A stretch of 64,000 nt of DNA from Castor canadensis (lineage: Eukaryota; Chordata; Mammalia; Rodentia; Castoridae), in the NCBI RefSeq assembly GCF_047511655.1, contig NC_133392.1, positions 90,389,042 through 90,453,041 of the forward strand, in the 5' to 3' direction. Shown here one piece after another: positions 26,130 through 36,746 of this stretch (within the stretch, counting starts at the first letter, position 1; each line of letters opens with the position of its first letter). The notes below the pieces were generated by a model that was given only the letters and a program-made list of their open reading frames with translations, did not search any database and was not told the origin of the DNA. A program made the translations under genes and the position numbers.

Positions 26130-26348
26130 CCCATGGTACTGGGGTTTGAACTTAGAGCCTCCCACTTGCTATGCAGGAGCTCTACCAGAGCAAGTGCTCT
26201 ACTTGAACCAAACCCCTAGTCCTTTTTTTCTCTGGTTAATTTGGAGTTAGGATCTCACTTTTTGTCCAGGCTGCCCTGGACTATACTCTTCCTGGGTTAA
26301 GTTTCCTGTCTTTGCTGGGATGACAGGTGTACACCGCCACACCCAGCA
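26130..26348 (-). repeat. Composite tRNA-like plus B1-like SINE
   Basis: Reverse orientation: 'catggtactggggtttgaac' tRNA-like part, then 'gctgggatgacaggtgtaca' B1-like end. Confidence 0.85.
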
Positions 26349-28842
26349 TTTTCCCACTGAGTACAGTAGTTGCTGAACAAGCATGGTTCCTTTACTTCGA
26401 GGTAAGGAAGGCATACATGTAAGGAAAAATGAGTTCATTCAGAAAACCCAAGTAACAATTTAGTTGGCAATAGAGAAGTTTATTTCTCCCTCATATGAAA
26501 ATCCAGGCAAGGGGTACAAGGCCAACTTAGTACCCCAAGGTTTCAGAGGCTAAAGCTATCTTGTCACTTCAGCATGCATGGACTCAGTTCCATAGCTCAC
26601 CTCTTGGCATATAGCCTCACCTTGCTTCAGGAGGTTAAGAGATATAGTTTTTAATCCAGGTTCCCATGAACTCAGCTAAAAACCAGAGGTCCTGCTACTA
26701 TAGAAGAACAGGTGTTGAGAGACATCTAGAAGTCTGTACCACACAGTCCCCAATTGGCTGGAACAAGAATAATAAAGCATACAAGAGCACAGAGGAGAGT
26801 TGCCAACTGCCTAGGGCTGGGATCAAGGACAGCTTCCTGGAGGAGTTGTCACCTCAGCTATGTTATTAGAGGTTGTTATAGTTTGGAAACCATTTGTTTC
26901 TAGGTTGGTGCTCAAGTTCATTTCTGAACTAAACGGTGGTACCTTCCTCATTTCACAGTGAGATTCTCATAAGAGCTACAGAGAGGGTCTTCTCCAATTC
27001 TGCATGGATGTGTTGGGAGACAGTCCATCGCTCCCACACACCCCAAGGCTAAGAAGAGTGCTCCCTCCTCTGGCTCTCCATACAAATCTCCATGGTAACA
27101 AAGATGTCACCACATTGTGACTGTCTCTTTAACTGTTTCCTCACCAGATCTGAAACTTCCTGAGGAGTGTTGTCAATGAGAGCCAATTAAGATCAAATTG
27201 AAAGGAATTCCTTACAATGCTCTCTTACAGCATCACCAAAGCTTTGTTGGAGAAGAGAGAGTAAGCCTGTTCTATATTCCCTGAGGGCAGAGTCCCAAGG
27301 TGGTAGCTCAGGTGTTATATGGCCAATAGATGTGGACAAGGTTTTTTAATACTGGACTAGTTGCCAATATCTGAGAGATGGGAAGTAAAAAAAAAAAAAA
27401 AAGAAGTAGAAGAAGAAGAAGAAGAAGGAGAAGAAAAGAGGAGGAGGAAGGAGAAGGAGAAGAAATCCAAATTTCTGGCTTCTTTTGAAAACTTTATACA
27501 TATGGGAATTAGTGGACCATATTTCCTACATGGCAATTTCTATGTGGTGGGAGCAGAATTGCAGCTTTTCCTCATGGGCACTCTGCAGTTTACCAGCATA
27601 GAGAATGATGGAGAACAGATTTAGAGGAGGGAAGAGCTAGAGCAGTTAAAAGGCATGAAGAGATGTTCTTTGTAAATTCAGGTTCTTGAAATAAGACACA
27701 ACCTAGACCATTCCTTTCAGTCTATGAAAGTGCTTACAAAAAGAATTCAAAGCATGGTAATACTGTTATAAACTCAGTAAGGAATAGCCATTGCTTCAAA
27801 TCACCATGGCGCTGAAAACATCCCCTACTTCCTTCTACAATTCTGGTTTGTGTATTTTTGTGGAGAAGTGTACCTATTCCATTTATAATACTAGGTCACA
27901 TTTTCCAACTGACACTGGATAAGTTAATCAAAGATATACACTGCATCCTGGCTGAATTTAACCACCTATTTTTATAGTAAAGAGAAGTTCCAGGGGGATT
28001 ACTGCAGATAACCAGGGAGGGTATTCTAGAATTTAAACAAAAATGACTAAGAATCCTGCTTTTGAATAAACATGTCTTATTTTTCAGATATGGTCAAACA
28101 ACTTTTGCGATATGGAGGACTTGGCCTAAGTTATTATATATAACTGGTCAGCCAGTAGCCAGCTGGAAGAGAACTCAAAGGATTTATTCTCTGAACTTCT
28201 CCCTGACGGGGCAATTGGAGCACAGGAAGACACTTGAGTTACAGGGAGGTCTGGCCACAAGACAGGTTCTTGGTGTCAACATGGCTTCTGAGAAGACTTC
28301 CGCCAATGGATTTCCTAGAGGTGAGTCAGCATCCTCAGCATCCCATTCCAAGGACACCTTTTCTCCAGCAAATGGAGACTGAATCCATGTGGTTAAAAAA
28401 GAAAAACGGGATCTTCTATTAAGGACCCAAAGGTAAGAGTTTAAATTCTGGGCTCACAGGCAAGACTTTCTGAGAGATCCCTCCTATATTCCAAAATAGT
28501 TTGCTCTTGGAAAAGAGTCCATGTTTTTAGTAGACCCCCTGAATCTAAGATGATACTTGGCTGCTTAAAATGTTTTTAATGTTTGGATATTTTTTGTTGC
28601 TGTTGTTTTGATTTTACAAAAGGAAGGCGTACTTATACAAATGCACTATTATAACAAATACAGAACATCAGAAATGAAGATCCCTAATAAATCCTCTTAT
28701 CTCTCTCTCTCATACCCCCCCTCCCTGCCCCATACACACACAAAAATAGAAAACCACTGTTAAGCACATAGTGTATGTTCTTATAGATTTGGGGGTAAGA
28801 AAAATCTGACATTTATTAATAAAAATAAATTGATAAATTAAC
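26349..28842. other. Intergenic DNA, no gene recognised
   Basis: Contains a polypurine tract (27386-27465). A 106-codon open frame at 28062-28382 (+) has no recognisable domain or homolog and is most likely fortuitous. Confidence 0.6.
27386..27465. repeat. Polypurine tract (A-run, then GAA/GGA repeats)
   Basis: An A-run passes into imperfect GAA and GGA repeats on the plus strand, with 27408-27465 purine only. This is H-DNA-forming type sequence. Confidence 0.9.
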
Positions 28843-29000
28843 TGTGTGCTGGTGGCTCACCTCTATAATCCTAGCTACTTGGGAGGTTGAGATAAGGAGG
28901 ATAGAAGTTTGAGGCCAGCCTGGGCAAAAAAATTTCCAGAGACCTCCATCACAGCCAATAGCTGGGGCACAACAGCACATGCCAGACTAGGCAAAAATGT
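28843..29000 (+). repeat. B1-like SINE, left part of composite
   Basis: 'gtgctggtggctcacctcta', 'aatcctagctacttgggagg', then 'gaggccagcctgggcaaaaa'. The tRNA-like right part is degraded or absent. Confidence 0.82.
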
Positions 29001-29169
29001 TTGTGCCTGCAATATTGTGGTGCCAGACAAGTGTCTATTGGCTGGATATATGAATGAAAGAAAAAAGTTAATGAATGATTAGCAGTTGGCAAGGGAAAAG
29101 TTCAAGGTGAAATAAAAGAAAGGTTTTTGTGCCAGGAGGGGAGTGCCTTCTAAATTAGTTTTAGCTTAT

Positions 29170-29360
29170 GACAACATTTATTCTATATATTAATGAGCAT
29201 CTATTTTATGTCAGGCACAATGTCAAGTGATATTTTTATGTGGTGGAAAATGCAGGCAAAAGTTTCTGCTCTCTGAGAGATTATTCTAGAAGGGGGGGGG
29301 ACATAATAAATAAACAAGAACATATCAGGCAGTGCTGAGTGCAATGATGAAAATAAAACT
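29170..29360 (+). repeat. Ancient L2/MIR-type repeat remnant
   Basis: 'atgagcatctattttatgtc', then 'aggcacaatgtcaagtgata' and 'aataaataaacaagaacata', typical of the old 'last-common-ancestor' interspersed repeats. Confidence 0.45.
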
Positions 29361-29699
29361 TCCTGATGTAATGAACTACTTTTGACTGGGTGCTGAGGAA
29401 CCATTGTAAGGAAGGTTGCACTTATGCTAGGACCTGCTTGACAGAGTCTAGATCAGGAAGTGAGTACAAAATATCTGAGGGGCAGCTTGCTTGGGGTTTT
29501 TCAAGGAAGAGGCAAAGGCCATTGGAAGTATGGTAGACAGGGTCCAAAATCTGTGTGCAACAAAAAAGCTGAATCTTATTCCAAGAGCAACAGGAAGCCA
29601 TTGGTGCCCTTAAGCCAAGGATTAACAAATTATTTACAATTTTGAAGAGTCACTGTCTCCGGTAAGGAGAATAAATCATCGGAGGACAAAAATGATGTT

Positions 29700-30240
29700 T
29701 AGGTTATCTATTGCTATAGAACCACACCTGAAACTTGCTACCTTAACTTTACCATATTAGTTTACTCACCACTGTGTGGGTCAGGAACTGTGGAAGAGAC
29801 TCAACTGCAGATTCCTGAGACATGAGCTGCTGTAACACGGGTGAGGATACTTCCAAGATGGGCACAGACGTGATACCCAAGTCCTCCTTCACCCTTTTCC
29901 TTCTTTACATGACAACTCAATTTCTGGGGCCTATCCCTGTGGCTTGGGCTTCTCACAGTCTGCAGGTCTGAAAGGAATTGTACTTCTTACATGGAAGTTT
30001 GTTTCCAAGAGAAAGGAAGTAGGAACTTTCACCCAGATCTTCACTTGGAACTGGCACCACATTGCAGCACTTCCTCCATATTGATTGGTCAATGTGAACT
30101 CACCTAAACTAAAGAGAGTGGAGAAATAAACACCACCTATTGAGAAGGGAGCAAAAGGGACACACTTCAGAAGGCCAGTGAGGCTGGGAGAGATACTGTT
30201 GCAGCCACCTTTTGAAAATACAATGTACCACAAGTAAGGA
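29700..30240 (+). mobile_element. Ancient interspersed repeat, family unresolved
   Basis: Begins 'ggttatctattgctatagaa' and contains 'gtgtgggtcaggaactgtgg' and 'cttcctccatattgattgg', matching a remembered mammalian repeat. I cannot name the subfamily. Confidence 0.45.
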
Positions 30241-30769
30241 GGCCATTCCAGTAAAGAGATGGTGGTGGCTTAGATTCAGAAGAATATATGAACTGAATAT
30301 ATGAGAGCTACAAAGCAATAACAAGTGCATCTGAGTACTTGTTAACTGAATCGTACTTTCTAAGATTTTATCAATGAGTATTACCTACCACCAACAAAAC
30401 TGTCACAAATACACGCTATCTAGTCACAGGATACATATATCATTGTCATGTTCCAAAAATGTGCTTTGTTAGGACAGGGATGTAATGAGGTACAGCTATC
30501 AGAGCTATTCAGTGAGCTGAAGAGGTTCAGGACTGCTGTGTCCTGAAATCAAGGGTGCTTTGGAGGGTAAAGAGGGCTCTAGCAGCATTATATTTTCAAA
30601 GACTTCATGGAAATGAGTGCATTTGACCACAGAAAGATCTGGGCAGTTTTCCATTGTTAATTCAGGCACTTGAGGTAACGGTTTTTAAGGTGCAAAAGTT
30701 AGTACAACAAAGTATATGAAAAAGTTTTTGTTGTTGATACAAATGCTAGAAGCTATTTTCTTACTTTAA

Positions 30770-30890
30770 CATATGAGATAATGATCCAGAAACTCCCAGT
30801 GTCACCCAGTGAATTAATAGCAGAGCTGGTGCCATAAAAGATATGATTCCACTCCTGATTCCAGTGTGAGATTCTTTCCACTCTGTCACC
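30770..30890 (-). repeat. MIR
   Basis: Reverse MIR core with 'gtgtcacccagtgaattaat' and 'agcagagctggtgcc'. Confidence 0.55.
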
Positions 30891-31234
30891 TGCCATTTGC
30901 CCAGAACACAGCTTTGCTCTCTACTGTGGTCGTATTGAACCCTTGCTATTGCTCAACATACTTTCAAACAGTGCCAGAAGACTAGGAGAAGACATTGTGA
31001 ACAAATCAAATATGTTCCTACTCCTGGAAAAATAACCCTAAAATATGCTTTGCTAATTTTTGATTCAGTTGTGGCTCTTTGAAGAGTAGACAGCACATAA
31101 TGTCCACGTGAAACATCAGCTCAGTGAGATCACTTTCCGTGCTGCAAAATGTCTCATAGAATGTTTCCTAAAATTCACAGAATGCCTAAGGTTCTGAGGC
31201 CATCTATAATGCTCAAGTCTTATTCTTCTTATTC

Positions 31235-31437
31235 TTCTTTGTTTTGTTTTGTTTTTTCCTTTGGCAATATTGGGAACTCAGGGCCTATACCTTGATACCT
31301 TGAGCCATTCCACCAGCCCTTTTCTGTGATGGGTTTTTTCAAGATAGGGTCTCATGAACTATTTCCTTGGGCTGCCTTTGAACCTTGATACTCCTGATCT
31401 CTGCCTCACAAGTAGCATTAGCCACCAGCACCCGGCT
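31235..31437 (-). repeat. Composite tRNA-like plus B1-like SINE
   Basis: Poly-T/(GTTTT)n, then 'cttgagccattccaccagcc', 'agatagggtctcatgaacta', ending 'ccaccagcacccggc'. This is the last young repeat before the CCN1 region. Confidence 0.88.
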
Positions 31438-33483
31438 AATGCTCAATTCTTAAATCTTTACCAAAAATAAATAAATAAATAAAAGAACCCAGCCAGGATC
31501 ACCAAGATATTTTAAATTGGAAAATGAGAACAATAAAAAAAGTGTTTATTGTATAGTGATGGTGGTGGGTTACATATATATTACAATGAACGCTTACACT
31601 TGTACTTTATCTATGTGGATACATGAGTTTTGTTTTCTCAATAGTTGAAGCCAGCAGAGCTCCATTCCAGATATAGGTAAATCTTACATATTCTAAATAT
31701 TGTAATTCCATTCTCAATTATTTTTAATCTTTTTCACTATTTTCTATAGCCAAAAATGGACCTAATTTACTTCTATTTATCTGTTTTTTAACTGAGTTCT
31801 CTGACTGTACGTAGACTCTTGCCTGGCACCCTGATTGTGTTTACTTGGGATGAGATTAATAAGACCCAAAGAGCCAATGCTTTCTCATGGTAGGTTTTTG
31901 TTTCACATCTGAGCTAATTTGGAAAAGTACTACTTCCCCACACATTTAAAGGATGTTGCTCCTTGCTCTCTGCATGAAAAGCAACTTGTTGGCTCCAGCT
32001 TTAGGAGGCAGTACTTCAGATTGATTCTTAGGAATGTATAAATCTTTTCTTTCTCACATCTTTATTATGTTTCACATGTTATATTACATTGACAAGTTTA
32101 ACTGCATCCACGTCTAGGCCAGGTGGTGTTTAAACCCCAAATACTTTAAAATTTAAATGCCTCAGGCAAGAACAACCAACCATTCTGAAGGTACAAGTTG
32201 GGATAGTTCAATCAAGATGCTGTCAAAAGCAAAAGAGGGAAGGCTTTGACCATATTCCTAGCACATTTGTGTTAACCTTTATGCATTTCAGAAGGCTTAA
32301 CACAGATGCTCAGGCAGTGCTCTTCTGTAGCTGTTCATTAAAGAATAAATTATTAATCTATTTTGAAAAATGCCTTACAGAATCCCAGGAGCTGTCACTC
32401 TCCCCCTTCTTAAAATATTTTCTCCTGTGCCTAAAAATTCAAGTACTCTTTCAACCAAGTGCAGACTGAAATCTCACTATGGATTTGAATAGGAGCCAGG
32501 ACTGATGTGAAAGAAAAACTTCTCTCTATAAAAGGTTTATTGTCAGTGGTTTCTAAAGATGTAGATTTTTCTAACACAGGCTACCAACATTTTCACAAAC
32601 ATTGATGCAGCCTTCTCCACCTCTCCTAGACCCTTCATTCAGGTCCTTTTCTTTTAGGAATGCTCTGCATCTAGCCTTTGACCTTCTGGATAGTCAGCTC
32701 TATCCAACTGCTCCTTCCCCCATCAATATAATGTATATTATAGAAAGGAAGGGGGATGGGTAGCTTAGCCCTTTGCTATTGGAAAAGTACTTGAAATTCC
32801 TGGCATTCCTTTGCATTTTACAGCATGTTTACCTAATCACTGGCTTATTAGGATTAACACAAGTCATTCCTTCCAGCTTGTCTATTGAAATCTGACTCCT
32901 GTAGATCCAATTTTTATTCTGATACCAGTCAAGAGTGAATTTTTAAGGAACTGTTCTAATTTTTAGGAATGATATTGGAAAAATATAAAGTTACAAACAA
33001 GCAACATTTTGAAAGACAGTATTCAGCCATGCTCAACCTTGCCTGTGGATTTAGAGGTTGGCACTCCAGGTGAAGGCCTGTTTTCATACTGAAGCGACAT
33101 GCACAGTAACCTGACGATTAAAATGAGAAATGACTACCGTCCCTAAGTCACAGAGTGAATGCTCAGGAAAGTAAAGCATTGTTTTTAAATCACAAGTTTA
33201 GTTCCAGCTTCTTTCTTGTGCTTTATACAATGCCTGCATTCACTCCATTCTTCTCAGATGACTTTATACACAAAGATTTTTCTCTTAAAGATTTTCAAAG
33301 GCAATTGTGCTATTTTTCTTTCATAGATTATTTCACTGTCATATCCCAATAAGTCACCTAGAATAATTGCTGACAGGTAGTAAGCACTTAATAAATTCTG
33401 CTTGAGTGATTAAATACATGAGCTAAACCAACCCAATAACTTTGGATGGCTTTTAAAAATACAGAATAGAAGACACTCGGATA
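31438..33483. other. Single-copy DNA downstream of CCN1
   Basis: AT-rich, with no gene and no young repeat; a possible MIR tail lies near 33350-33400 ('agtaagcacttaataaattc'). Possible distal regulatory DNA, by position only. Confidence 0.5.
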
Positions 33484-34119
33484 TTAGGTAAATATTTCTT
33501 TATTAAATGATTAATTCATAAATAATTTCTTTTCATTGAATATAAAATTAAAATCATTTACAAATTATTCCAGTATTACATTTCCCCTCCCTCCCGAAAA
33601 GCTACACTTTGATAAATAAAACATTCAGTCTTAAGACACCTGATTTCTGTTTGCAGTTTAGAGTGCAGGTAGCTGCCTCTCTGACACTCACAGAGTGCCC
33701 CCCTCAGGAAGGGATGGAAGATCCTCCCATTTAACTTCTGTCAAAGGACAAAGCTTTCACTGCCCAACTATTCTTATCATCTCTATTACAATTGTGAAAC
33801 CGAAAGGAAAAAAAGCTAGAGAAAAAAATACGCTTTGCAAATAATTTACAAACAGAAAACAGAACATTAACAGAAGCTCCAAAATGAAGCAGTAACATGT
33901 GCTCCAGTACTATGAAGCAAAGTAATCTCCAATCGCGGTTGCATTAGTGCCCATCCGCCCAACCCCCTTGGCAGTTTCGAAATACTTTAATGCTACTCAA
34001 GAATGAGCAAGACATCCCTTCTACAATGAGTCCCTTCACCCCCACCGCCCCCACCCATGTCTCCGTGATTCTCGCACTCCTCTCCTCTTGACACCCTGCA
34101 CTGGAAACCCAGGTAGCTT
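33484..34119 (-). other. CCN1: CCN1 3' untranslated region
   Basis: About 635 nt follow the stop. The distal half is AT-rich and carries several ATTTA pentamers on the minus strand (near 33505-33509, 33528-33534 and 33611-33620), as expected for an unstable immediate-early mRNA. The end is placed about 15 nt past the AATAAA signal. Confidence 0.75.
33499..33504 (-). terminator. CCN1: Poly(A) signal of CCN1
   Basis: AATAAA on the minus strand, followed by a T/GT-rich stretch at about 33440-33475 that can serve as the downstream element. I saw no other canonical hexamer between the stop codon and this site. Confidence 0.75.
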
Positions 34120-34422
34120 TTAGTCCCTAAATTTGTGAATGTCATTGAACAGTCTGTAGAAGGGGAAAGCTGCTTCGTTGGCGTGTGGGCAGTTGTAGTT
34201 GCATTTGCAGGACTGGATCATCATGACGTTCTTGGAAAACATCTCCCCATCTTCGCAGAGGAACCGCATCTTCACAGTCCTGGTCTGCTGGGGCATGCAG
34301 CATCGGCCGTCCACACAGGAGCCGCAGTACTTGGGCCGGTACTTCTTCATACTTGAACATCCAGCATAAGTAAACTTGACTGGCTCTGGGGATTTCTTCG
34401 TCTTGCTGCATTTCTTGCCCTT
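34120..34422 (-). CDS. CCN1: CCN1 exon 5: C-terminal cystine knot and stop
   Basis: Residues 283-382 begin with the basic [10 protein letters not shown] stretch, part of the heparin and integrin-binding region in the human protein. The ten-cysteine CTCK module follows, ending FNDIHKFRD and TAA. Differences from remembered human CCN1 include SSM for LSV, MPQQ for TPQL and FLCEDGEMF for FRCEDGETF; no cysteine is lost. Confidence 0.96.
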   Translation of the reverse strand, partial: KGKKCSKTKKSPEPVKFTYAGCSSMKKYRPKYCGSCVDGRCCMPQQTRTVKMRFLCEDGEMFSKNVMMIQSCKCNYNCPHANEAAFPFYRLFNDIHKFRD

Positions 34423-36192
34423 CTATAAGAACGAGGGAAAAAAGGAAAGTCAGGGATGATATAGCTCTTTCTTGAAAAGAGTGCTCCTCTCACCCACCTA
34501 CCCTGCCCTACCAGGGAAAAGTCTTCAGGTTCCCCAGGGTACTTACTTTCAGGCTGCTATACACTGGTTGTCCACAAGGCCGCACTTCACAAATGCGGGT
34601 TTCTTTCACCAGGCGGCATTCGGGGTTGTCATTGGTAACTCGTGTGGAGATACCAGTTCCACAAGTCTTTGAGCACTGGGACCATGAAGTTGTTTGAACC
34701 ATGCATTTCTGGCCATACACAGGGTTGTGAAAGATGCCAGGATTCACGCCAAAGACTAGAAAGATAAATGAAAGACTTCTCAGAGGCATGCACACAGATT
34801 CAGCTACTCAGGTTCTACAAATCGTCGGACTAGGAACCTATTTCAATATCATGTCTTCAGGGCTCAGTCTCCACTTACCTGGGAGTCGCTTCAGCGAGCC
34901 GGCTTTTCCAACTGCGATTAATTCATTGTTTCTCGTTAACTCCAGCTCGGAGGCATCAAATCCTAGTCCCTTGCCGAGGAGGAGCTCATCCAAGTCGTCC
35001 ATGGAGTCCACGATACCATCCTCATCACAGATCCACTCTTCACAACACTGCCCGGTGACTTTCACCAGCCGGGGATTGGGACAGCCCAAATTGGGGAGAG
35101 ACAGTTCTTGGGGACACATAGGAATGCAGCCCACGGCGCCATCAATACATGTGCACTGATGTTTACAGTTGGGCTGGAAACTTTCTCCGTTCTGGTAGAT
35201 TTTAGAGTTATACTCACAGGGTCTGCCCTCTGTCTGAGCTGTAAAGATCACCAAAAGAGAAAAGAGAAGAGTTTAAAGTTAAGATTCCCCAGTACGGCCT
35301 GAAACTCACACATATTTTCTGCTGTTAAATTCAATTTATGGTAAAGTTCTCTACAATTCCCCCGAGACTCCAGACCAGAACAATGAGTTAGTCAGGAATC
35401 ACTTTTCCGTATGCGCTTTTTCGTTGGGCCCAGACACACTGAATTGCATTCCAGACTGCTGAAATCATGTGCCTTTCTGCCAAACTACCAACAACAAAGC
35501 ATCACCATACATGGTCTCAAAATTACTAAACTTCTGGACTATGGGGACTATTATTTTTTTTAAAGGGGCCAAACCACAAGCATCTTACCTCTGCAGATCC
35601 CCTTCGGAGCGGTGGAGCTGGCGCCGAAATTGCATTCCAGCCCCTTGGTGTGGTCGCAAGGCTGCATTTTGCTGCAGTCCTCGTTGAGCTGCTTGGCGCA
35701 GACCTTACAGCAGCCGCAGCCGTCCTGGACCAGCCCGACTCCTGGGGCGCACTTGGGCGCCTCCAGGGGGCAGTGGCAGGCGGTGGGGCAGGTGGAGAGC
35801 GCCTGGAAGAGGGAGAAGAAATGCGTGAGTCTCGGTGCAGTGCGCAGGAGAGGCGCCAAAGCTACTCCGGGAAAGGACGGGGGTCTCTAACTGTATGGAC
35901 AGAGAGCCAGCGCGGCCATCCCGAGGCTGAGTCCACTATGAGGCCCCCCGACACGTCTTCAAGGAGCTTAAAGAAACAGCTACCTCTAAATGCGCACCCC
36001 CCCCCAACCCATACACACACACATCCCGTCAAACTTTTTAGTCTAGCTTTTCCTGCCGTGGGAAATCTGAGCCAAAGGAAAAAGACTGGAGAGGGGACGG
36101 GGAAGCGATGGCCAAAATGTCCAACTCACCAGCCTGATCAAGTGGAGAAGGGTGACGGCGAAGGCGAGAGCCCTGGCGGTGCGGGAGTTCAT
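34120..36192 (-). CDS. CCN1: CCN1 (CYR61), secreted matricellular protein; five coding exons
   Basis: The coding exons on the minus strand are 36192-36130, 35802-35589, 35238-34879, 34755-34547 and 34422-34120. They total 1149 nt and encode 382 aa plus a TAA stop. All four introns (about 327, 350, 123 and 124 bp) are GT-AG. The protein has a signal peptide, an IGFBP module with GCGCCKVC, a VWC module, an acidic hinge, a TSP1 module with [11 protein letters not shown], and a C-terminal cystine knot. I count 12+10+6+10 = 38 cysteines, the full CCN set. The family product is an extracellular-matrix-associated ligand of integrins and heparan sulphate that acts in adhesion, angiogenesis and wound repair, and it is an immediate-early growth-factor target. 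The start ATG (36192-36190) has A at -3, and no in-frame upstream ATG is seen. Human CCN1 is 381 aa; the extra residue here lies in the hinge. The gene looks intact. Confidence 0.97.
34547..34755 (-). CDS. CCN1: CCN1 exon 4: thrombospondin type 1 module
   Basis: The exon encodes residues 213-282 with six cysteines and the TSP1 core [16 protein letters not shown]. The acceptor ends TTTCTAG; the donor is GTAAGT in phase 0 after AAA. TSP1 repeats of CCN proteins bind integrin and other partners. Confidence 0.96.
34879..35238 (-). CDS. CCN1: CCN1 exon 3: VWC module and hinge
   Basis: Residues 93-212 hold ten cysteines of the von Willebrand factor C module (about 97-163), followed by the cysteine-free acidic hinge. 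Asp125 in [10 protein letters not shown] is retained; this residue is known in human CCN1 as the key alpha-v-beta-3 integrin contact. The hinge is rich in D, E and L and one residue longer than in human. The donor is GTAAGT, phase 1. Confidence 0.96.
35589..35802 (-). CDS. CCN1: CCN1 exon 2: IGFBP-like module
   Basis: The exon encodes residues 22-92 plus one base of codon 93. It carries 12 cysteines, including the IGFBP hallmark GCGCCKVC (about residues 50-57). The acceptor is a pyrimidine tract ending CCAG; the donor is GTAAGA after a single G (phase 1). Confidence 0.96.
36130..36192 (-). CDS. CCN1: CCN1 exon 1 coding part: signal peptide
   Basis: The exon encodes 21 residues starting [13 protein letters not shown], with a hydrophobic core typical of a secretory signal. 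It ends in phase 0 at CTG followed by the donor GTGAGT (36129-36124). The signal continues three residues into exon 2 (ALS), and cleavage is expected just before the TCP that opens the IGFBP module. Confidence 0.95.
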
Positions 36193-36430
36193 TGTGGCGC
36201 GCAGCAAGAGCCGGGACGAGCGCGGCGGCAAAGACGCCAACAAGCTGGTGCGCAGCGGTCGGAGCAGGCCCCAGCGCAGGAGGACCGGAGCGGCGGGGCG
36301 GTGGGCCTGGTGGGCAGGGAGGCGAGCGAGGGCGCAGGCGGCGACGGCTGCGGGCGTCCTTCTCTCGAGGTTCTTGCCGAGGAGGCGCGGAGGGCGCGGG
36401 CGCTGTTCGGAGGCGCTCTCGCTCGTGGTC
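36193..36430 (-). other. CCN1: CCN1 5' untranslated region (approximate)
   Basis: This GC-rich stretch lies between the start codon and the position about 25-30 bp downstream of the TATA box, where transcription should begin (about 36425-36430). The exact start cannot be fixed from sequence alone. Confidence 0.75.
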
Positions 36431-36453
36431 TGCCCAAGAGCCCAGGGCCCCGC

Positions 36454-36461
36454 CTTTTATA
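36454..36461 (-). promoter_or_regulatory. CCN1: TATA box of CCN1
   Basis: TATAAAAG on the minus strand inside GC-rich DNA, about 262 bp upstream of the start codon. A strong TATA box fits the sharply inducible immediate-early behaviour known for CCN1. Confidence 0.88.
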
Positions 36462-36490
36462 CCGGCCAGCGGCGGCGCCGCGTGTTGCAG

Positions 36491-36498
36491 TGACGTCG
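36491..36498 (-). promoter_or_regulatory. CCN1: CRE-like site in the CCN1 promoter
   Basis: CGACGTCA on the minus strand (TGACGTCG on plus) matches 7 of 8 bases of the palindromic CRE and lies 30 bp upstream of the TATA box. CREB/ATF regulation of CCN1 is known; binding here is inferred. Confidence 0.65.
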
Positions 36499-36535
36499 GC
36501 TCTGTCTGCGCGTTCCAGAATTCTCAAACATCTTA

Positions 36536-36541
36536 GGAATG
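36536..36541 (-). promoter_or_regulatory. CCN1: TEAD (M-CAT) motif in the CCN1 promoter
   Basis: CATTCC on the minus strand, within ACATTCCT, about 75 bp upstream of the TATA box. CCN1 is a standard YAP/TAZ-TEAD target, so the position is plausible; the motif alone is short. Confidence 0.6.
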
Positions 36542-36704
36542 TTGGTTGGCGCGGGCTGCAGCCAAGCGCCTCCCCTGGCTCCATTGCACCTTTTTTTTTG
36601 GTCCCTGATCCATCAAGAAAACAGTTCGTTTTTTCCACTTTAAATAACGACTTCCACTGGGGAGGATGCTTTGGGCGTGATGGTGTTGATGGTGATGGAA
36701 GGGT

Positions 36705-36708
<4 letters not shown>

Positions 36709-36742
<34 letters not shown>
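36709..36742. repeat. (TG)n microsatellite upstream of the CCN1 promoter
   Basis: About 17 uninterrupted TG units, roughly 280-310 bp upstream of the likely CCN1 start site. Alternating purine-pyrimidine DNA of this length can adopt Z-DNA. Confidence 0.95.

Positions 36743-36746
<4 letters not shown>

Larger units (their letters stand above)
35590..36540. promoter_or_regulatory. CCN1: CpG island over CCN1 promoter, exon 1, intron 1 and exon 2
   Basis: CpG is frequent from exon 2 through the proximal promoter and drops sharply outside. The densest part is about 36180-36500. The open antisense frames across this block are a consequence of base composition. Confidence 0.75.

Noticed and set aside
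28062-28382. 106-codon open frame on the plus strand
   Set aside because: No family resemblance, no supporting promoter or splice signals, and normal length for chance in 64 kb.
1-33480. Exons of ZNHIT6, the next gene beyond CCN1 in human
   Set aside because: No exon-like conserved frame was found. In human the gap is about 65 kb (from memory), larger than this flank.
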